Positions 1 to 11,059 of a stretch of 64,000 nt of DNA are shown one piece after another. Origin of the DNA: Oryzias latipes (Eukaryota; Chordata; Actinopteri; Beloniformes; Adrianichthyidae); contig NC_019859.2 of the NCBI RefSeq assembly GCF_002234675.1, positions 16,524,311-16,588,310 on the forward strand, read 5' to 3'. The notes beneath the pieces were generated by a model that saw nothing but the letters and a program-made list of their open reading frames with translations, did no database searches and was not told the DNA's origin. A program made the position numbers and the translations under genes. Each line of letters starts with the position of its first letter. Position 1 is the stretch's first letter.

Positions 1-1780
1 CATATCATCAGAGAACCTGACAGATATGGTGTTACATGGATCGTATGTTCCTCTTTTAAAACCTCTGATGGCTCCATCAAGCACTGTGTTTCGGTTAATA
101 TTGAACTTAGAATTCTTAAGATGGTTTATCTGTTTCGCCAAGTCTTGCAGAAGATCTTTTACTGGAACAGAACATGTAGGGGGACAGCTGAAACAAATGA
201 AAAAAGTTAACAGTTAGCACAAAGATTAAGAGCCTTGTGATTGTTGACAACTGTAAAATTTGTCATTTAAAAGAAAAATATCAGAAAAAATGTTTCAAAT
301 CCTACAATTTCACTTTGAAAATTAAATCAGATAAATTAGAATTTTGCTCTGACACTTTTGAGAGAATATCAAAATAAAAATAGCTCTTTTTCATCCTTGG
401 TAAACAAACAGAGCAGAGTTTCTCATGTATTCAAATAGATTTCATTTTTAGGAAATACTTTCTAAGCTGTAGTTTTAATAGGAAAGTCTGTAGTTCAAAA
501 TCAAAAACAGACCAAAATTTTATTTAATTTCTCTTTTAAATTGTAAACTGAATTTTTTCTCAAATCAGAGAGCCCCAATGGAGGGGTAAAGGAGCCACAT
601 CTGGCTACCGAGCCTCAGGTTGCAGACCCCTGTTATGGGTAAATTAACAAAAATGTATCTAAATGAAAAAGACATCACCAACACTGATGTGTCCAAAGCA
701 GAGACACAATGTCATGACTGTTCTAAAACTGAAATAACAGTAATGGCACAGCTAATTCTACAGTTTGAATGAGCAATTATTGTATTCTGAATATACATGT
801 ATATAACTACCAATAAAAAAATGACATTTTTAGAATTTTCTCCTAGATAACACAAATTTTGTACTCACCTTTCAGTTTGCAGGCTTGCTAGAATGGCTTT
901 ATTTAGTTCTTCGTCATCAGAAGATACATCAGATAGACCAGCAACCACTGTCAGGTAACTACTGTAATTAGCCGACGGTCCAGATGTTCCTTCTGAAGAG
1001 CAGGTAGAAAGCCGAGCATTGGAAATACAGCTTGCCGGTAAGGAAACAGTGTTGACTGGGGACATCTGATTGTACATCTGATTGTACCACAGTGGTACAA
1101 TCTTGTGTAAAGGCAGCCGCCAAACTACTAAAACTGTCCCAAGTTGGATTTGAGGGTTGGCCTTGAGAAGACGAGTTCAGATCCCTTGGGGAAAATGTGC
1201 TTTCAGCATCTTTGTCATCCTCACTGCTGCAGCCTGTTTCATCCTCCTTTAAAAGAAAACATTATTTACTTTATTTTAAAGGGAAACAGAAATAAATCAA
1301 AACATCTGAAAAGATTATTTTTTTCTATTCAGTTTACTTTTGTCTAAAAAGCAACACAATTAACCACAGCGTTGATGCATCAGTCTTAAGAAAAAGTCAC
1401 ATGACCAATCCAGACACTGCTTTGTCTATAACTGCCTGGGTTGCCAAAACTTTTTCTAAAATAGAGCTTTTAAAAGGAGGCATCTCTGGAAAACTGTTCT
1501 TACACTTTCGAAATGCTTTTTTTGCTTCAAGCTGTAATATGGATCCTGAAAGAAAGATGTTCCCATGTGTGACAACCTTCTATGGGTAAAGGGGTCTTAT
1601 TTGATCCTGCTACTCTTAGTTTTAATTTAACATGTACAAATTATAGTCCATTTCAATATAGCTCTTGGTTCAAATGTTTTACTTAATTTTGAGTATTAAT
1701 TACCAAATCTTCATCAGTGTCAGCAGCCGGACACACGGAGAAAGCAGTGACGTCATCGGCCCGCCTCCCCTCTGCTAATG
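1..1780 (-). CDS. HECT-domain E3 ubiquitin ligase-like gene, partial (5' part; runs off the left edge)
   Basis: This is the 5' part of a minus-strand gene. The exon 187..1 (acceptor at 189-188) reads CPPTCSVPVKDLLQDLAKQI and later FNINR, GAIRGFKRGTYDP and SVRFSDDM. That pattern is the region just before and at the start of the HECT fold in the multi-copy fish proteins usually named G2E3-like. The upstream exon 1246..869 ends DEELNKAILASLQTE, a ubiquitin-interacting-motif-like helix; its donor phase (AG) joins the next exon correctly. Within that exon the acidic N-terminal half (EDETGCSSEDDKDAES) and the UIM half lie in different frames, near a tandem 12-base duplication around 1062-1085. This is a frameshift, an unrecognised splice or a sequencing error. 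Weaker candidate exons are 1545..1402 (KAFRKCKNSFPEMPPFKSS) and about 1765..1702. HECT ligases transfer ubiquitin through a cysteine in the C-terminal lobe, which would lie off the window. The gene may be a decayed copy. Confidence 0.5.
567..632 (-). mobile_element. hAT element terminal fragment
   Basis: The reverse strand begins CAGGGGTCTGCAACCTGAGG and continues as the 'CAGGGGTC...AACC...GGCTC' type of hAT (Charlie-like) terminus. No matching second end is visible nearby, so it looks like a lone end. It lies in an intron of the HECT-like gene. Confidence 0.5.
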
Positions 1781-1797
1781 CTTTTAACCCTCTATGG

Positions 1798-4332
1798 CAG
1801 TGTTTTTCAACCTTTTCTGAGTCACGGCACACTTTAATCTTAAAAAAAATCCTGCGGCACACCAGGATCCAAAAAAAAAAAAGGAGAAACTCATAGTCCG
1901 TATTGATCTACAGCCCTCTCCACTATGGAGTCCTATACTGTTCATAATTAAATAAATAAATATTTAATTCAATAAATATATATGACCCCATGCAAATACA
2001 CAATCAACCAATAAATCTCTCATAAATATATAAAACGATCATGAAATTGTGAAAAACCTGCACACTGATTTTAAATTAGCCATTATTTTATTCAATATAT
2101 TTCATTTTGCTTTAAAAACATGTTCATTATTTTAAAACAGCATTTTAAAATATTCACTTTTAATCATGTTGAATTTTATTATAATTCTGTCTTTTTTCAG
2201 AAGCTCATATTTCAAAATCAATATTTTCCAAAGTAGCTTTGTTTTTATTTCATGTTGCTGTTTTTCACAATGACGTATTTATTTCATGAAGAGCTTTTTC
2301 AGCAGAATGGGTCTTTCTGTCAATCAGTGAAAGTGGGCGGGATCTAAACGCTCATTGGCTCATCCATGGAAATCGACTCATTTTCCTTGATACCCGCTCA
2401 GCGGTGTGCCAGTCAGAGAGATGACATATTTCAGCGATATCCGTGCGGCTTTGCTGACATTAGAGATCAAATAGAGTGAAACAATCTGTCTGCTGCAGGA
2501 GATGCAAATATCGACAACTCTGTTTTTGTAGTTTGAGGGTTTGTGTGGACCAAACCACAAAGGAGCTCCGGTCGTCAACATCTTTCAGTCCCCGGTTGAA
2601 ACACTCCACATTCTTACGCCATTCACTCAGAGCTCGCATCGTGCCTTATGTCGGCTCGCAGGAGGCGAGCTGGCGGACCAACAGAGAGTGAAACCAGGCA
2701 GCTGTGCAAAGCGGGACAAGCCTGCTCGGGCCTCCTGAACCTTATGATATTTTTCTATTTTCAATGAGACAATGATTATAATCAGGTCCTCTGGTTTTAT
2801 TTTTCTCTCTCAAGGAAAATGTTGAACCTTTCCTGCGATGACGTTTCTGACATCTTAACACTCTCCATGTACATTGTACATCCATGCATTGTTACTGAGA
2901 TAAGCACAAGCAACCGCTCCATGTGGCTATAAGGCTAAAAACATTAGCTTGTAGCCCCTCCCACACGCGGCATGGTGCGTTCATGGAAACTCCAGTTCAT
3001 AGAAGCTTATTTAGAACCAAAACTGCCCAATTTCGTGTAACACTGTGGATGTGTTGAGGTGCATACTCCCCCTAGTGTTGAGGGGTGTGCATTGCGCCAT
3101 CACGTTTGCTGAAGCATCTTCGATCGATGTAGTCAGGGTGCTGCTGCTCATGTCTGGGTAAAGGAGTAGCCAATCACAAAAGTGTCTCCGCCTTGTCTAG
3201 TTTGATTGACAGACAGAGACATTCTCCTGAAAAAGCTCTTCATGAAATAAATACGCCATTGTGAAAAACAGCAACATGAAATAAAAACAAAGCTACTTTG
3301 GAAAATATTGATTTTGAAATCCGAGGTTCTGAAAAAAGACGAAAAATTATAATAATATTCCACATGATTAAAATGAATATTTTAAAATGCTGTTTTAAAA
3401 TAATGAACATGTTTTTAAAGCAAAATGAAATATATTGAATAATACAATGGCTAATTTAAAATCAGTGTGCAGGTTTTTCACAATTTCATGATCTTATTAT
3501 ATATTTATGAGATATTTATTGGTTGATTGTGTATTTGCATGACGTCATATTTATTTATTGAATTAAATATTTATTTATTTAATTATGAACAGTATAGGAA
3601 ATCCATACTCCACAATTGCAAATGAATTTTTGAGATAATTGTTGCAGAAAAAGCTGGAAACTGCAGCTGTTTTTTTCTAAAAGATGCAACAAAAGTAAAG
3701 TTAGATGTGTGTTCGTTGGTTTCGAGACGTTTAACAACAGATCTCCTTGTGCGCTGTCACTCTCACAACCCAATGCATCATGGGAGATGTAGTGCATTAA
3801 ACGGCCGGCGGAGATCGCTTTTCGGAGCTTCATTGTTTTATTCACTTGTTCCACGGTCTGATACCGGATTCTGTGGAAAGCTACACCGCTAAAGACGAGC
3901 TTTAGCTGGTATTTTTGTTAGAACTGAGCAACTTTACGAGCTAAATCGGGACAAGGAACTGAAGACTTTAACCACTTCCGATTGGTCAGACTGATGACAT
4001 GTGATTAAGCTCCCCAAGAATGATTGGTGGAGACAGTTAAAGGGGTGGGACTTTTCCTAAATACAGCCGGAGCTGCAGCTGAATCGCGGTACGTCATTCT
4101 TATCAAAATGTCTTTAATAAAATAAAATAAACGCAAAGAAAAAGTATTTTACGATCTTTTATATTCCTAACTCCTCAGTGTTTTATCAGGGCCTGTTTGG
4201 ATGAACAGAGAGCTGAAATCCTGGAGATGGGAAATGTTTTTATATCAGTTAATGAGGGCAATTTCCCACGGCACACTTGACCATCTCCCACGGCACACTA
4301 GTGTGCCGCGGCACACTGGTTGAAAAACACTG
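1798..4332. mobile_element. hAT element (CAGTGTTTTTCAACC ends), 2.5 kb
   Basis: The left end is CAGTGTTTTTCAACC and the right end GGTTGAAAAACACTG, a perfect 15-bp inverted repeat. It is followed inward by GTGTGCCGCGGCACACT-type sequence on the right and ACGGCACAC on the left. It is flanked by the 8-bp duplication CTCTATGG (1790-1797 and 4333-4340), as expected for hAT. No transposase frame is evident. Inside are two long inverted arms (about 1917-2340 and 3175-3611), so the element looks like a fold-back or a composite of older pieces. Confidence 0.85.
1917..3611. repeat. Long inverted repeat inside the hAT element
   Basis: About 420 bp near 1917-2340 recurs in reverse complement at about 3175-3611. 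Landmarks are the CTGTTCATAATTAAATAAAT block, GAAATTGTGAAAAACCTGCA, and a GCTGTTTTTCACAATG block. The arms differ by scattered substitutions and small indels. A third, longer copy of the same sequence lies at 31090-31695. Confidence 0.75.
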
Positions 4333-4340
4333 CTCTATGG

Positions 4341-4829
4341 CAGGGGTCGGGAACCTTTTTGGCCAAGAGAGCCATAAACGCCACATATTTTGAAATGTAA
4401 TTTCAAAAGAGCCATACAATAATGTTGTGTCCCTTTCCCACACGTTCCCATACGTTATTACAATCCCTGCGCGATTCACCTGCTACCTGTGCCCACAACT
4501 CCACCGCCACCCTCTGGTTTCTTCCTCACACATCCCGTCCCCGCAACTGCGCGCTCTTTCTCAGAGACGGGAGCGCGCAATTTTAGGCACTGCAGTTCAC
4601 AGGTTTCCGGGTGGTACAAACTCTGTGAAATAATAGATAACAGTAAACTGATAGTTTTCTCTCCAAGCACCGCTACTACTGCGCGCCTCTGGCATCGCAT
4701 CACGCCCGAGAAGGACTGGTCTAATGAAAAAAAGAAAAAAAAAAGTATAATTAAAGATTTGTCTGCAAGCCACATGTGACCATCAAAAGAGCCATATATG
4801 GCTCGCGAGCCATAGGTTCCCGACACCTG
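4341..4829. mobile_element. Short non-autonomous hAT element (CAGGGGTCGGGAACC ends)
   Basis: The left end is CAGGGGTCGGGAACC and the right end GGTTCCCGACACCTG, a 15-bp inverted repeat with one or two mismatches. The subterminal AGAGCCATA / TATGGCTCGCGAGCC sequence is of the widespread Charlie-like kind. The flanks are CTCTATGG at 4333-4340 and 4830-4837, an exact 8-bp duplication identical to that of the neighbouring hAT. The 489-bp interior has no coding frame of note. Confidence 0.85.
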
Positions 4830-5280
4830 CTCTATGGCATGAATGAATTTTATGAAGAAAAAAATATTTCACCCCAGTTTTGGGACCTTGGGGGGGTCCT
4901 TGTAATATATCAATCAGAAAATGTGCCCCCCCCCACAGCCCCCCCACCAGATTTTGGTTTGTTGCCTCAGAGCAACAAGATGCTATGAAGGTACTAAAAC
5001 GCCAAGGTTTTCTATATTAATTAATAGGTGGAATGAGGAACAAACAAGCATTGAATACATTACAAGAAGTTTTTTTTTCAACAACAACAATTTCAGAAGT
5101 TTTCTTTCAGTAACAACAATTTGAAAAAGTTTCTTTCAACAACAATTTCAAAGTTTTCTTTCAACAAACTGCCACAAACGGTTTATCAATGAGTACATTA
5201 GAGATTAGCTGCAGTGTGTGTTTATGTTTATGAACGTGTGTTCCTGTGGGGTACTGATTTTTGGCAAAACACAGTCTGCA

Positions 5281-6890
5281 TTATTCTGTATGCAACCTCA
5301 GGAAGCAGTTGCTGGTGGATGTGAAACAGAGGCTGATGTCACATTTTTGGCACTTGGCTTTTGGTGTACCTTTGCATCCTGGTACCTTGCATCTCCCTTT
5401 CTTTTCATCCATGACCATCCAGTGGGCTGTGGCATCCAGACGCACATCAGCGACTGGAATAGGGGTAGCGGGTCCTCTTCTCCTCTTTTCTTTGTACTCC
5501 CCAGCAATTGTGGAACTGGGACGACCTCTTTTATGCTCCAGATTCTTGCCACTTTTGCATAAGCTTTCTCCAATATATGACTTGAACGTATAAAGCCTGA
5601 TCTGTTCCTCTTTACTCATACCAGTGCTGCTGCAGTCTCTCTTGTAGAGCAGCCAGGCAGTCACGGTGGTCATGTCAATAAAGTGGAACATAAGTCGGTG
5701 GTACCACTTCTTCGACCTGATTTTGGTGCGGTACAGTGCAATGAGAGAGTCCAGCAGATCCACTCCACCCATATTCTTGTTGTACTCTCTCACCACAGCA
5801 GGACAGGGAACACTTTTTTTTGCCTGCCATCCCACCTATCAACATCAGTGACTGGGTGTGCTCCAATGTAATCACTGAGAAGACTAACTGAACGGTTATC
5901 ATACCACTTTACAGCATGCAAGGTGGTTTCTCCAACCATGGCTGTCTTCTGGTCAAAAGATCCACGTCCAGTTCTCTTCAACTCAGCATCACACATCATG
6001 CTCACACCTGGTAGTCTGTTGCTACGGACAGTGCCAGCACAGTCAATTCCCTGCTGAGCAAGTGTGAGAATGAGAGGAACACTCGTGAACCAGCTGTCAA
6101 TGAAAAGCTTATGTTTCTGGTGTTTAGGTATTGGCTGGGCCAGGCGGAGGAAAACGTTGCCACTTGCTCCTACATCTGGCAGCTCAGGGGGTTGCACAAC
6201 TCTCCCTGTATAGATCTCAAAATTGTGCGGGACACCATCAGAGCCAGCCAAGACAAGTATCTTGTAGCCCCATTTTTTTGGTTTTGCTGGCAGGTATTGC
6301 TTGAGTCTGTTTCTTCCCTTGAAAGGGACCATCTGCTCATCTACAGCCAACTTCTCACCCATTGGGATTGTCTGCAGCTTTGAGGTGAGATGAGTGACCA
6401 GTGGTCTGATTTTGTGGAGAGAATCAACATTTTCTCCTTGTCTCACTTCATTGTTGTTGAAGTGCAGACATTTTTTGATGAACTCCCATCTGTTCAGTGA
6501 CATGGTGTCGGCTACCTGGGAAACTCGGGTGGCTTTGTTCCAAAACATCCGGGTGCCTGGTAATCCAAACAATGACATGTACACTGCTGTACCCATGAAT
6601 TGCTCCAGCTCTTTAGTCGTGAGGTTAAGGGGCTTGTTGGTGTTACACTGAATGGCATATAAATTTGCCTGCTCTACAACTACTTCCAGAATGTTTTCAG
6701 AAAAAAATATCTTGAAGTATTCGTAGGGGGACTTGATATTGTCTGATTTTGGAAGGCTGGCCTGCCATTCTGGGTAATTAGTGATGTTGGCATTGTGGGG
6801 TGTTCTCCAACGGGGTAAGCGTGGAACATCTTCCTGTGATGCTTCATCCTCATTTTCCTCTTCCTCCAGTGACTCATTGTCATCAGGCAT
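5281..6890 (-). pseudogene. piggyBac transposase (one frameshift)
   Basis: This is a DDD-type transposase that cuts and pastes its own element at TTAA. The first frame, 6890-5790 (366 codons), starts with an acidic stretch (ESLEEEENEDE). It contains two of the catalytic-Asp motifs, VDEQMVPFKGR (about residue 185) and FIDSWFTSV (about residue 270). The second frame, from about 5835 to 5281, carries the third (NKNMGGVDLLDS). It ends in a C-terminal Cys-rich module with CKVPGC, CQKCDISLC and a final C and H. The two frames meet at a run of eight T (5814-5821 on the plus strand), so a single-base slip separates them. Everything else is well preserved, so decay looks recent. A probable upstream exon on the minus strand around 7130-7064 encodes SEDSELEEIDSEEEW. 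It would splice from CAG/GTTTGA to the acceptor near 6903, adding the usual acidic N terminus. Confidence 0.88.
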
Positions 6891-7063
6891 GCCAGCTATA
6901 TGTTTTCAAAAGAAACTAGTAAGCATAAAATAAGAATAAGTCAAATATACCTCTCTAAACGCACAAATACACACACGCGCACACACACACGCACACATAT
7001 GTTCATTCCATACAGTATATTACTCTGCTGACTGAATCCTGATCTCCTAACTCTCCCTCAAAC

Positions 7064-7135
7064 CTGATTCTGGAGTCCACTCTTCCTCACTGTCAATCTC
7101 CTCGAGCTCACTGTCCTCACTGATAAAATGTTTGT
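7064..7135 (-). pseudogene. Probable 5' exon of the piggyBac transposase
   Basis: The minus strand reads ISEDSELEEIDSEEEWTPES, the acidic low-complexity N terminus typical of piggyBac transposases (compare DSD/EEE tracts in PGBD proteins). It is followed by a possible donor (CAG/GTTTGAGG). A possible acceptor (ATAG) lies near 6903, just before the ATG at 6890. The start codon of this exon was not fixed. Confidence 0.4.
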
Positions 7136-7651
7136 GCACCCATTTCCTGTGAATAATAGTAGATAGTACAGAAAAAAAAATGATTATGTTGATAACTATG
7201 CATCCCTGCACATCTCCATCCATTAGCATGTTATAGTTCACACAAAAGTGATCTAACTGCACAATGTTGCCCTGAGGCAACGAATGAAAAACTGCCATTT
7301 TAGTGTATAAATGAAGACAAAAAGTATCTTTACTCAATCAAATATGGTTATCTACTTATTCATGCACATCATAGATATTTTTTATACAAAGTAATTTAAA
7401 TGTAAACATGTTAAAAAGTGAAATTTATCTTACCTTCTGCTAGCAGTGTGTCCAAGTTGGCTGTGGTCCCAAAAAGGACTGTTTCACCCCAAGACGAAGG
7501 TCAAAGCCACACCCAGCTCAAATTTCATTGGTCACAGATATATCAGCAGACTTTCAGTGTAGTGTTTTGATTTAAAAAAATTAAAGGGGTGGAGTGTGGG
7601 CCAAAATAGTGGTTTGTTGCCTGAGGGCAACGCCATGCCATAGAGGGTAAG

Positions 7652-8560
7652 AAATGATTATTGTGACAAGTTTCACAGGGTGGATGTGAAAATGCAAATG
7701 CCATCCCCTCTTTGCATTTTTGTTTTAATTATGACACAGAATAAGCGGATTTAATTATAAAATCAAAAAGCATTTTGAAATATTGCTTTTTCATTTGAAT
7801 TTTGAAGCATTTGATGCAGCTTCATTTTGAAAATTAAAAAGCATTTCTATTAATCCATTTTAAATGTCAAATTAGACATTTCTAAATGAATTATGCTACA
7901 CATTTACCAGAAAACGTCTTGAAAATGAAATGTCAAATACCATTTTCATTTTAATTTTAATTAAGTGACAGAATAAGCTGTGTTGAGGAAGGAAAAGAAA
8001 ACGCATTTAGGTGGATTGCTTTTTCATTTTATTTTTGAGTCAAAAAATGCAGCTTCATTTTGAAAATGAAAAAGCATTTCTGGTTTTGACTTTGCTTTTT
8101 ATTTATGCTACAGAATCGCTTTCATACTAAAACCTGTCCACACGTAAAAACAGTGTCATGTCAGTCAATAGGAGGGGAGGCGGGACATCCCTGACATCCA
8201 GAAGCTAATTGGCTAACGAATAACACCGAGTCTTACGTCAACAGACCATTCTAGAATGTGCCGGTAAGTTTTTCATGTTTTAAAAAACTTTTACTATATT
8301 AAACTATCAAATTGTACTTTATTTAATCAGAGGACGCCAGCACAGTCAGATGAGGAGCTCCACCAGTAGCTGCTAGTGAAAAAAGATGTTAGAAAGTTAG
8401 ACGTTGCATGAAAAACTACCACCAATGTTCTCCTGTGACATGACACTGTTTTTACATGTGGACAGGTTTTAGAATCAAAACCGCAAAAAATAAAAGCGCA
8501 ACTCAAAAAATTAAAGCGCAACTCAAAAAGACGATTTCAAAATAAAGCTGCAACTCAAAA
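7652..8560. repeat. AT-rich inverted-repeat DNA, probable MITE remains
   Basis: Blocks such as GCTTCATTTTGAAAAT and AAAAAGCATTT recur at about 7770-7840 and 8015-8080. A 37-bp inverted pair, CTAAAACCTGTCCACACGTA with CAGTGTCATGTCA, lies at about 8127-8164 and its reverse complement at 8437-8474. No gene is seen. Confidence 0.5.
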
Positions 8561-8585
8561 ACAGGATTTCAGAATGGCGAGAAAA

Positions 8586-8762
8586 CAAATCCAACTACCC
8601 CTGGCTGCAACCTGCAGAATTGCACAACATAGTGGAATGCTGAAACGCTGAGGAATGTGAACACGCTGTGGAATGTTAACCCCGCCCATGCTGAGCCCGT
8701 CTTCTTTGGTTTTACAAGTTTCCATGTGCAATATTTCCACCTACCGGTTTTTAAGGAGCGCA
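8586..8762 (+). repeat. Dispersed repeat unit (copy 1 of 3)
   Basis: Starts CCAACTACCCCTGGCTGCAA and ends TACCGGTTTTTAAGGAG. It recurs in the same orientation at 11429-11536 (with an internal deletion) and in reverse order and orientation near 12688-12790, where the GGAATG / AACATTCCACAG part is kept. All copies lie in the transposon-rich block. Confidence 0.6.
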
Positions 8763-8908
8763 TTTCTTTAGACACTATTGACACCATACAAAAGTAACAA
8801 ATAAAAATGTATTGAAATTTAAATAATCAAAATCAGCCATTACTTTTGAGTTGATTAGCAGAATTATTAAAAAACAAAAACTAATGAAATAGGGCTGGAT
8901 GGAGTATT

Positions 8909-9812
8909 ACTAGGCCCACCAAAAAAAAAGAAAAGTTCAAAAAAAAGTTGAATTATGAGACATCGTAAATTTAGGAAATAACTCGTAAATTTACGACTTT
9001 TTATCTCATAAATTTACGACTTAAAATCTCATATTTCCGAGAAAAAAATTCGTAGATTAAGGAGAAAACACCGAAGTTGTCCGTTTATCGGAACCTAGCT
9101 TGAAGATTAAATATGTGGAGGCTTTTGAGAAGCTTTATTTACGGATTATAGGTTTAAAACAAAGACATTCTGAACCTTTTGGCGACTCAAAATCAGATTA
9201 TTTTCTGTCTAGCTGTCTTTCCGGGGTTCGGTGTCAGTAAAGCATAGTTTCATCTGTAAAATAAGGAGCTCAGAGACACGTTTGAGTGTAGATGATCGCT
9301 GCAGCCTTTATTCTCCTTTTCATTCACATAACCTGAAGTTCATTTGTCTCATTACGACATGAACCTGTCATCCGAACACCAATGCGGAGGTAAACAGTGT
9401 TACATACGCCCCCTCCTCCAGATGAAATGTCCCGTTTCAGTATAAAACAAAGAGGAATGAAAATAGTCTTTAATTTTAGCTTTAGAACGTTGAAAATGCC
9501 AAAAAAAAGTGCTCCTCCTTTTGTGTGACGGAAGCGTCACACATACGTAGAGATCTTGTCTTTGGTGGAGGAAGAAACTAAAGGATTCAAGCAAACAGCT
9601 TCAGGGACACCTGATGGCTTCATCGAGCTGCAGAGATCCTGGAAACCAACCATAAATAAATAAAACTTAAATGAATCGTAAAAACAAATTTGCTTCCAGA
9701 CATTTGGAACGTTATCAACGTTAAGAGTTTTTTTCTCCTAAATTTAAGATTTTTTATCACCTAAATTTACCAGATAAAATCTCGTAATTTTACTTTTTTT
9801 TGGTGGCCCTAA
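8909..9812. mobile_element. Palindromic MITE with GGGCCACCAAAAAAA ends
   Basis: The left end TAGGCCCACCAAAAAAAAAG is matched by the reverse complement of TTTTTTTTGGTGGCCCTA at the right. AT-rich subterminal repeats of CGTAAATTTACGA type are present on both sides (8950-9060, 9720-9800). The 600-bp core (9070-9660) shows no gene that I recognise. Confidence 0.55.
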
Positions 9813-9892
9813 TTTTTTGGATATTAGGGGGTGGTTGATGATGAAAGGCAGCAAGAAATTTGGAGATGGAATGAAAAGATGTAATTGAATTA

Positions 9893-10925
9893 TTGCAGGT
9901 TATAGGGATGATCTGGGTGAGAACACACGAGCCACCAAAGAGGAACCAAGTATTTTTGGCCACAACAATAATTTATTAATCCTAAAAACCTGACTGCCCA
10001 ATAAGATGGTAAAAAACACTAATACATAAAACAGCACCAAAAAGTATAAAATACAATAAGATGAAGAAACAGGGTAAAAAACTAGTAAAAAGCTATATTT
10101 AAAGTCCGGGGGACAGCCAACAAAAGCAGCTTTGGGAGACAGCAGATCCAGAATCCAGGGGACGTCCTCTACCTGCCAGACTTGACCCATGATGTCCTTT
10201 CTCCATGACCAGGGAAGTCCTCGGGTCACACGCACCAGGACCTCCAGGCAAACATATAGACCAGGCACAGTTCCCCTCTGCCTCTGCACGTATTCAGCCT
10301 CACACACTCCTCCCCGTGTCGTGTCGCTTCTGGCTGGCCTTCCGGCGCGCTGGGACTCCTGCGTGGAAACACAAGCGGCAGCACCAAAGGTACTCCAACA
10401 TCCCGGCTGGACCCAGCCTTCTTGTGTGTTTCTACCAGTCTGCTAAGTCAAGTCGGGCTACTTACAACACAGGCAGGGTCCCTGCCCTGCCCCTGCGTGT
10501 CGACGGCATGGCAGAACTGGTGGTCCCAGCGGTCCAATTGCCCCCGGTGCGTGCGCCCTCCTCACTCCATTGGTGCATCTGATGAGTGGTCTGGCGGTCC
10601 AAATGCGTCCCCTGTGCATACAGGCCCGGTGGTTCCCGTCGTGTATGCCATGCTCCCAGGGTGCGCAGAACCAAGCGCCCCTGGGATATGCGCCCTCCTG
10701 GCCGGGCAGGAACTTTTCCAGAGTCTGCTACATTCTGGAGCGCGTCTGTTTCTCTGCTCCACTACTATATAGTCTATCAATTAAGAGCAGGTGCTTCTAA
10801 TTAAGGGGCGTGTCCACATGCAGCATGCAAGGGGTGAAAAAACACAACATGCAAAAACCATCCAATCATGCAATTTGTCCCACCTGCTCACATGGACAAA
10901 AAGGATGGTACCCATAACTTAACAT
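9893..10925 (-). mobile_element. Probable solo LTR (fossil), minus orientation
   Basis: Read on the minus strand, this roughly 1-kb block has LTR-like order: a TATA-like box (CTATATAG, 10764-10772) near one end and a polyadenylation signal AATAAA (9972-9977) near the other. It has no internal gene and no second copy in the window. The ends are approximate and the retroelement family could not be assigned. It lies directly against the truncated piggyBac-type MITE that starts near 10957. Confidence 0.4.
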
Positions 10926-11059
10926 TTTGTTGCACGACCTTTTTAGGCAATCACTGCACTAGACAGTGCGCTGAACCTTTTTTCTTCAATGATTTGTGAT
11001 CTTCACTGGTGTCCATGGATTATATGAAATCTTTCCACCTTTGTCATGGTAGGGAGAAC

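Larger units (their letters stand above)
1784..7651 (-). mobile_element. piggyBac transposon, interrupted by two hAT insertions
   Basis: The left end is TTAA (1784-1787) followed by CCCTCTATGG, and the right end is CATGCCATAGAGGG (7634-7647) followed by a damaged target site (TAAG). With the two hAT insertions (1798-4332 and 4341-4829) and the extra target copies left out, the left end continues CATGAATG at 4838. That gives a 14-bp terminal inverted repeat CCCTCTATGGCATG with TTAA target choice, as in the piggyBac superfamily. The transposase is on the minus strand (5281-6890). Near-perfect 16-bp palindromes of the form GTTGCC..GGCAAC sit at 4961-4976, 7266-7281 and 7616-7631. The element lies just upstream of the last recognisable HECT-like gene exon. 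Confidence 0.85.

Noticed and set aside
9900-10307. 135-codon minus frame with a hydrophobic stretch (a membrane protein?)
   Set aside because: It falls inside the LTR-like fossil; the hydrophobic part comes from a T-rich stretch and there is no supporting exon.
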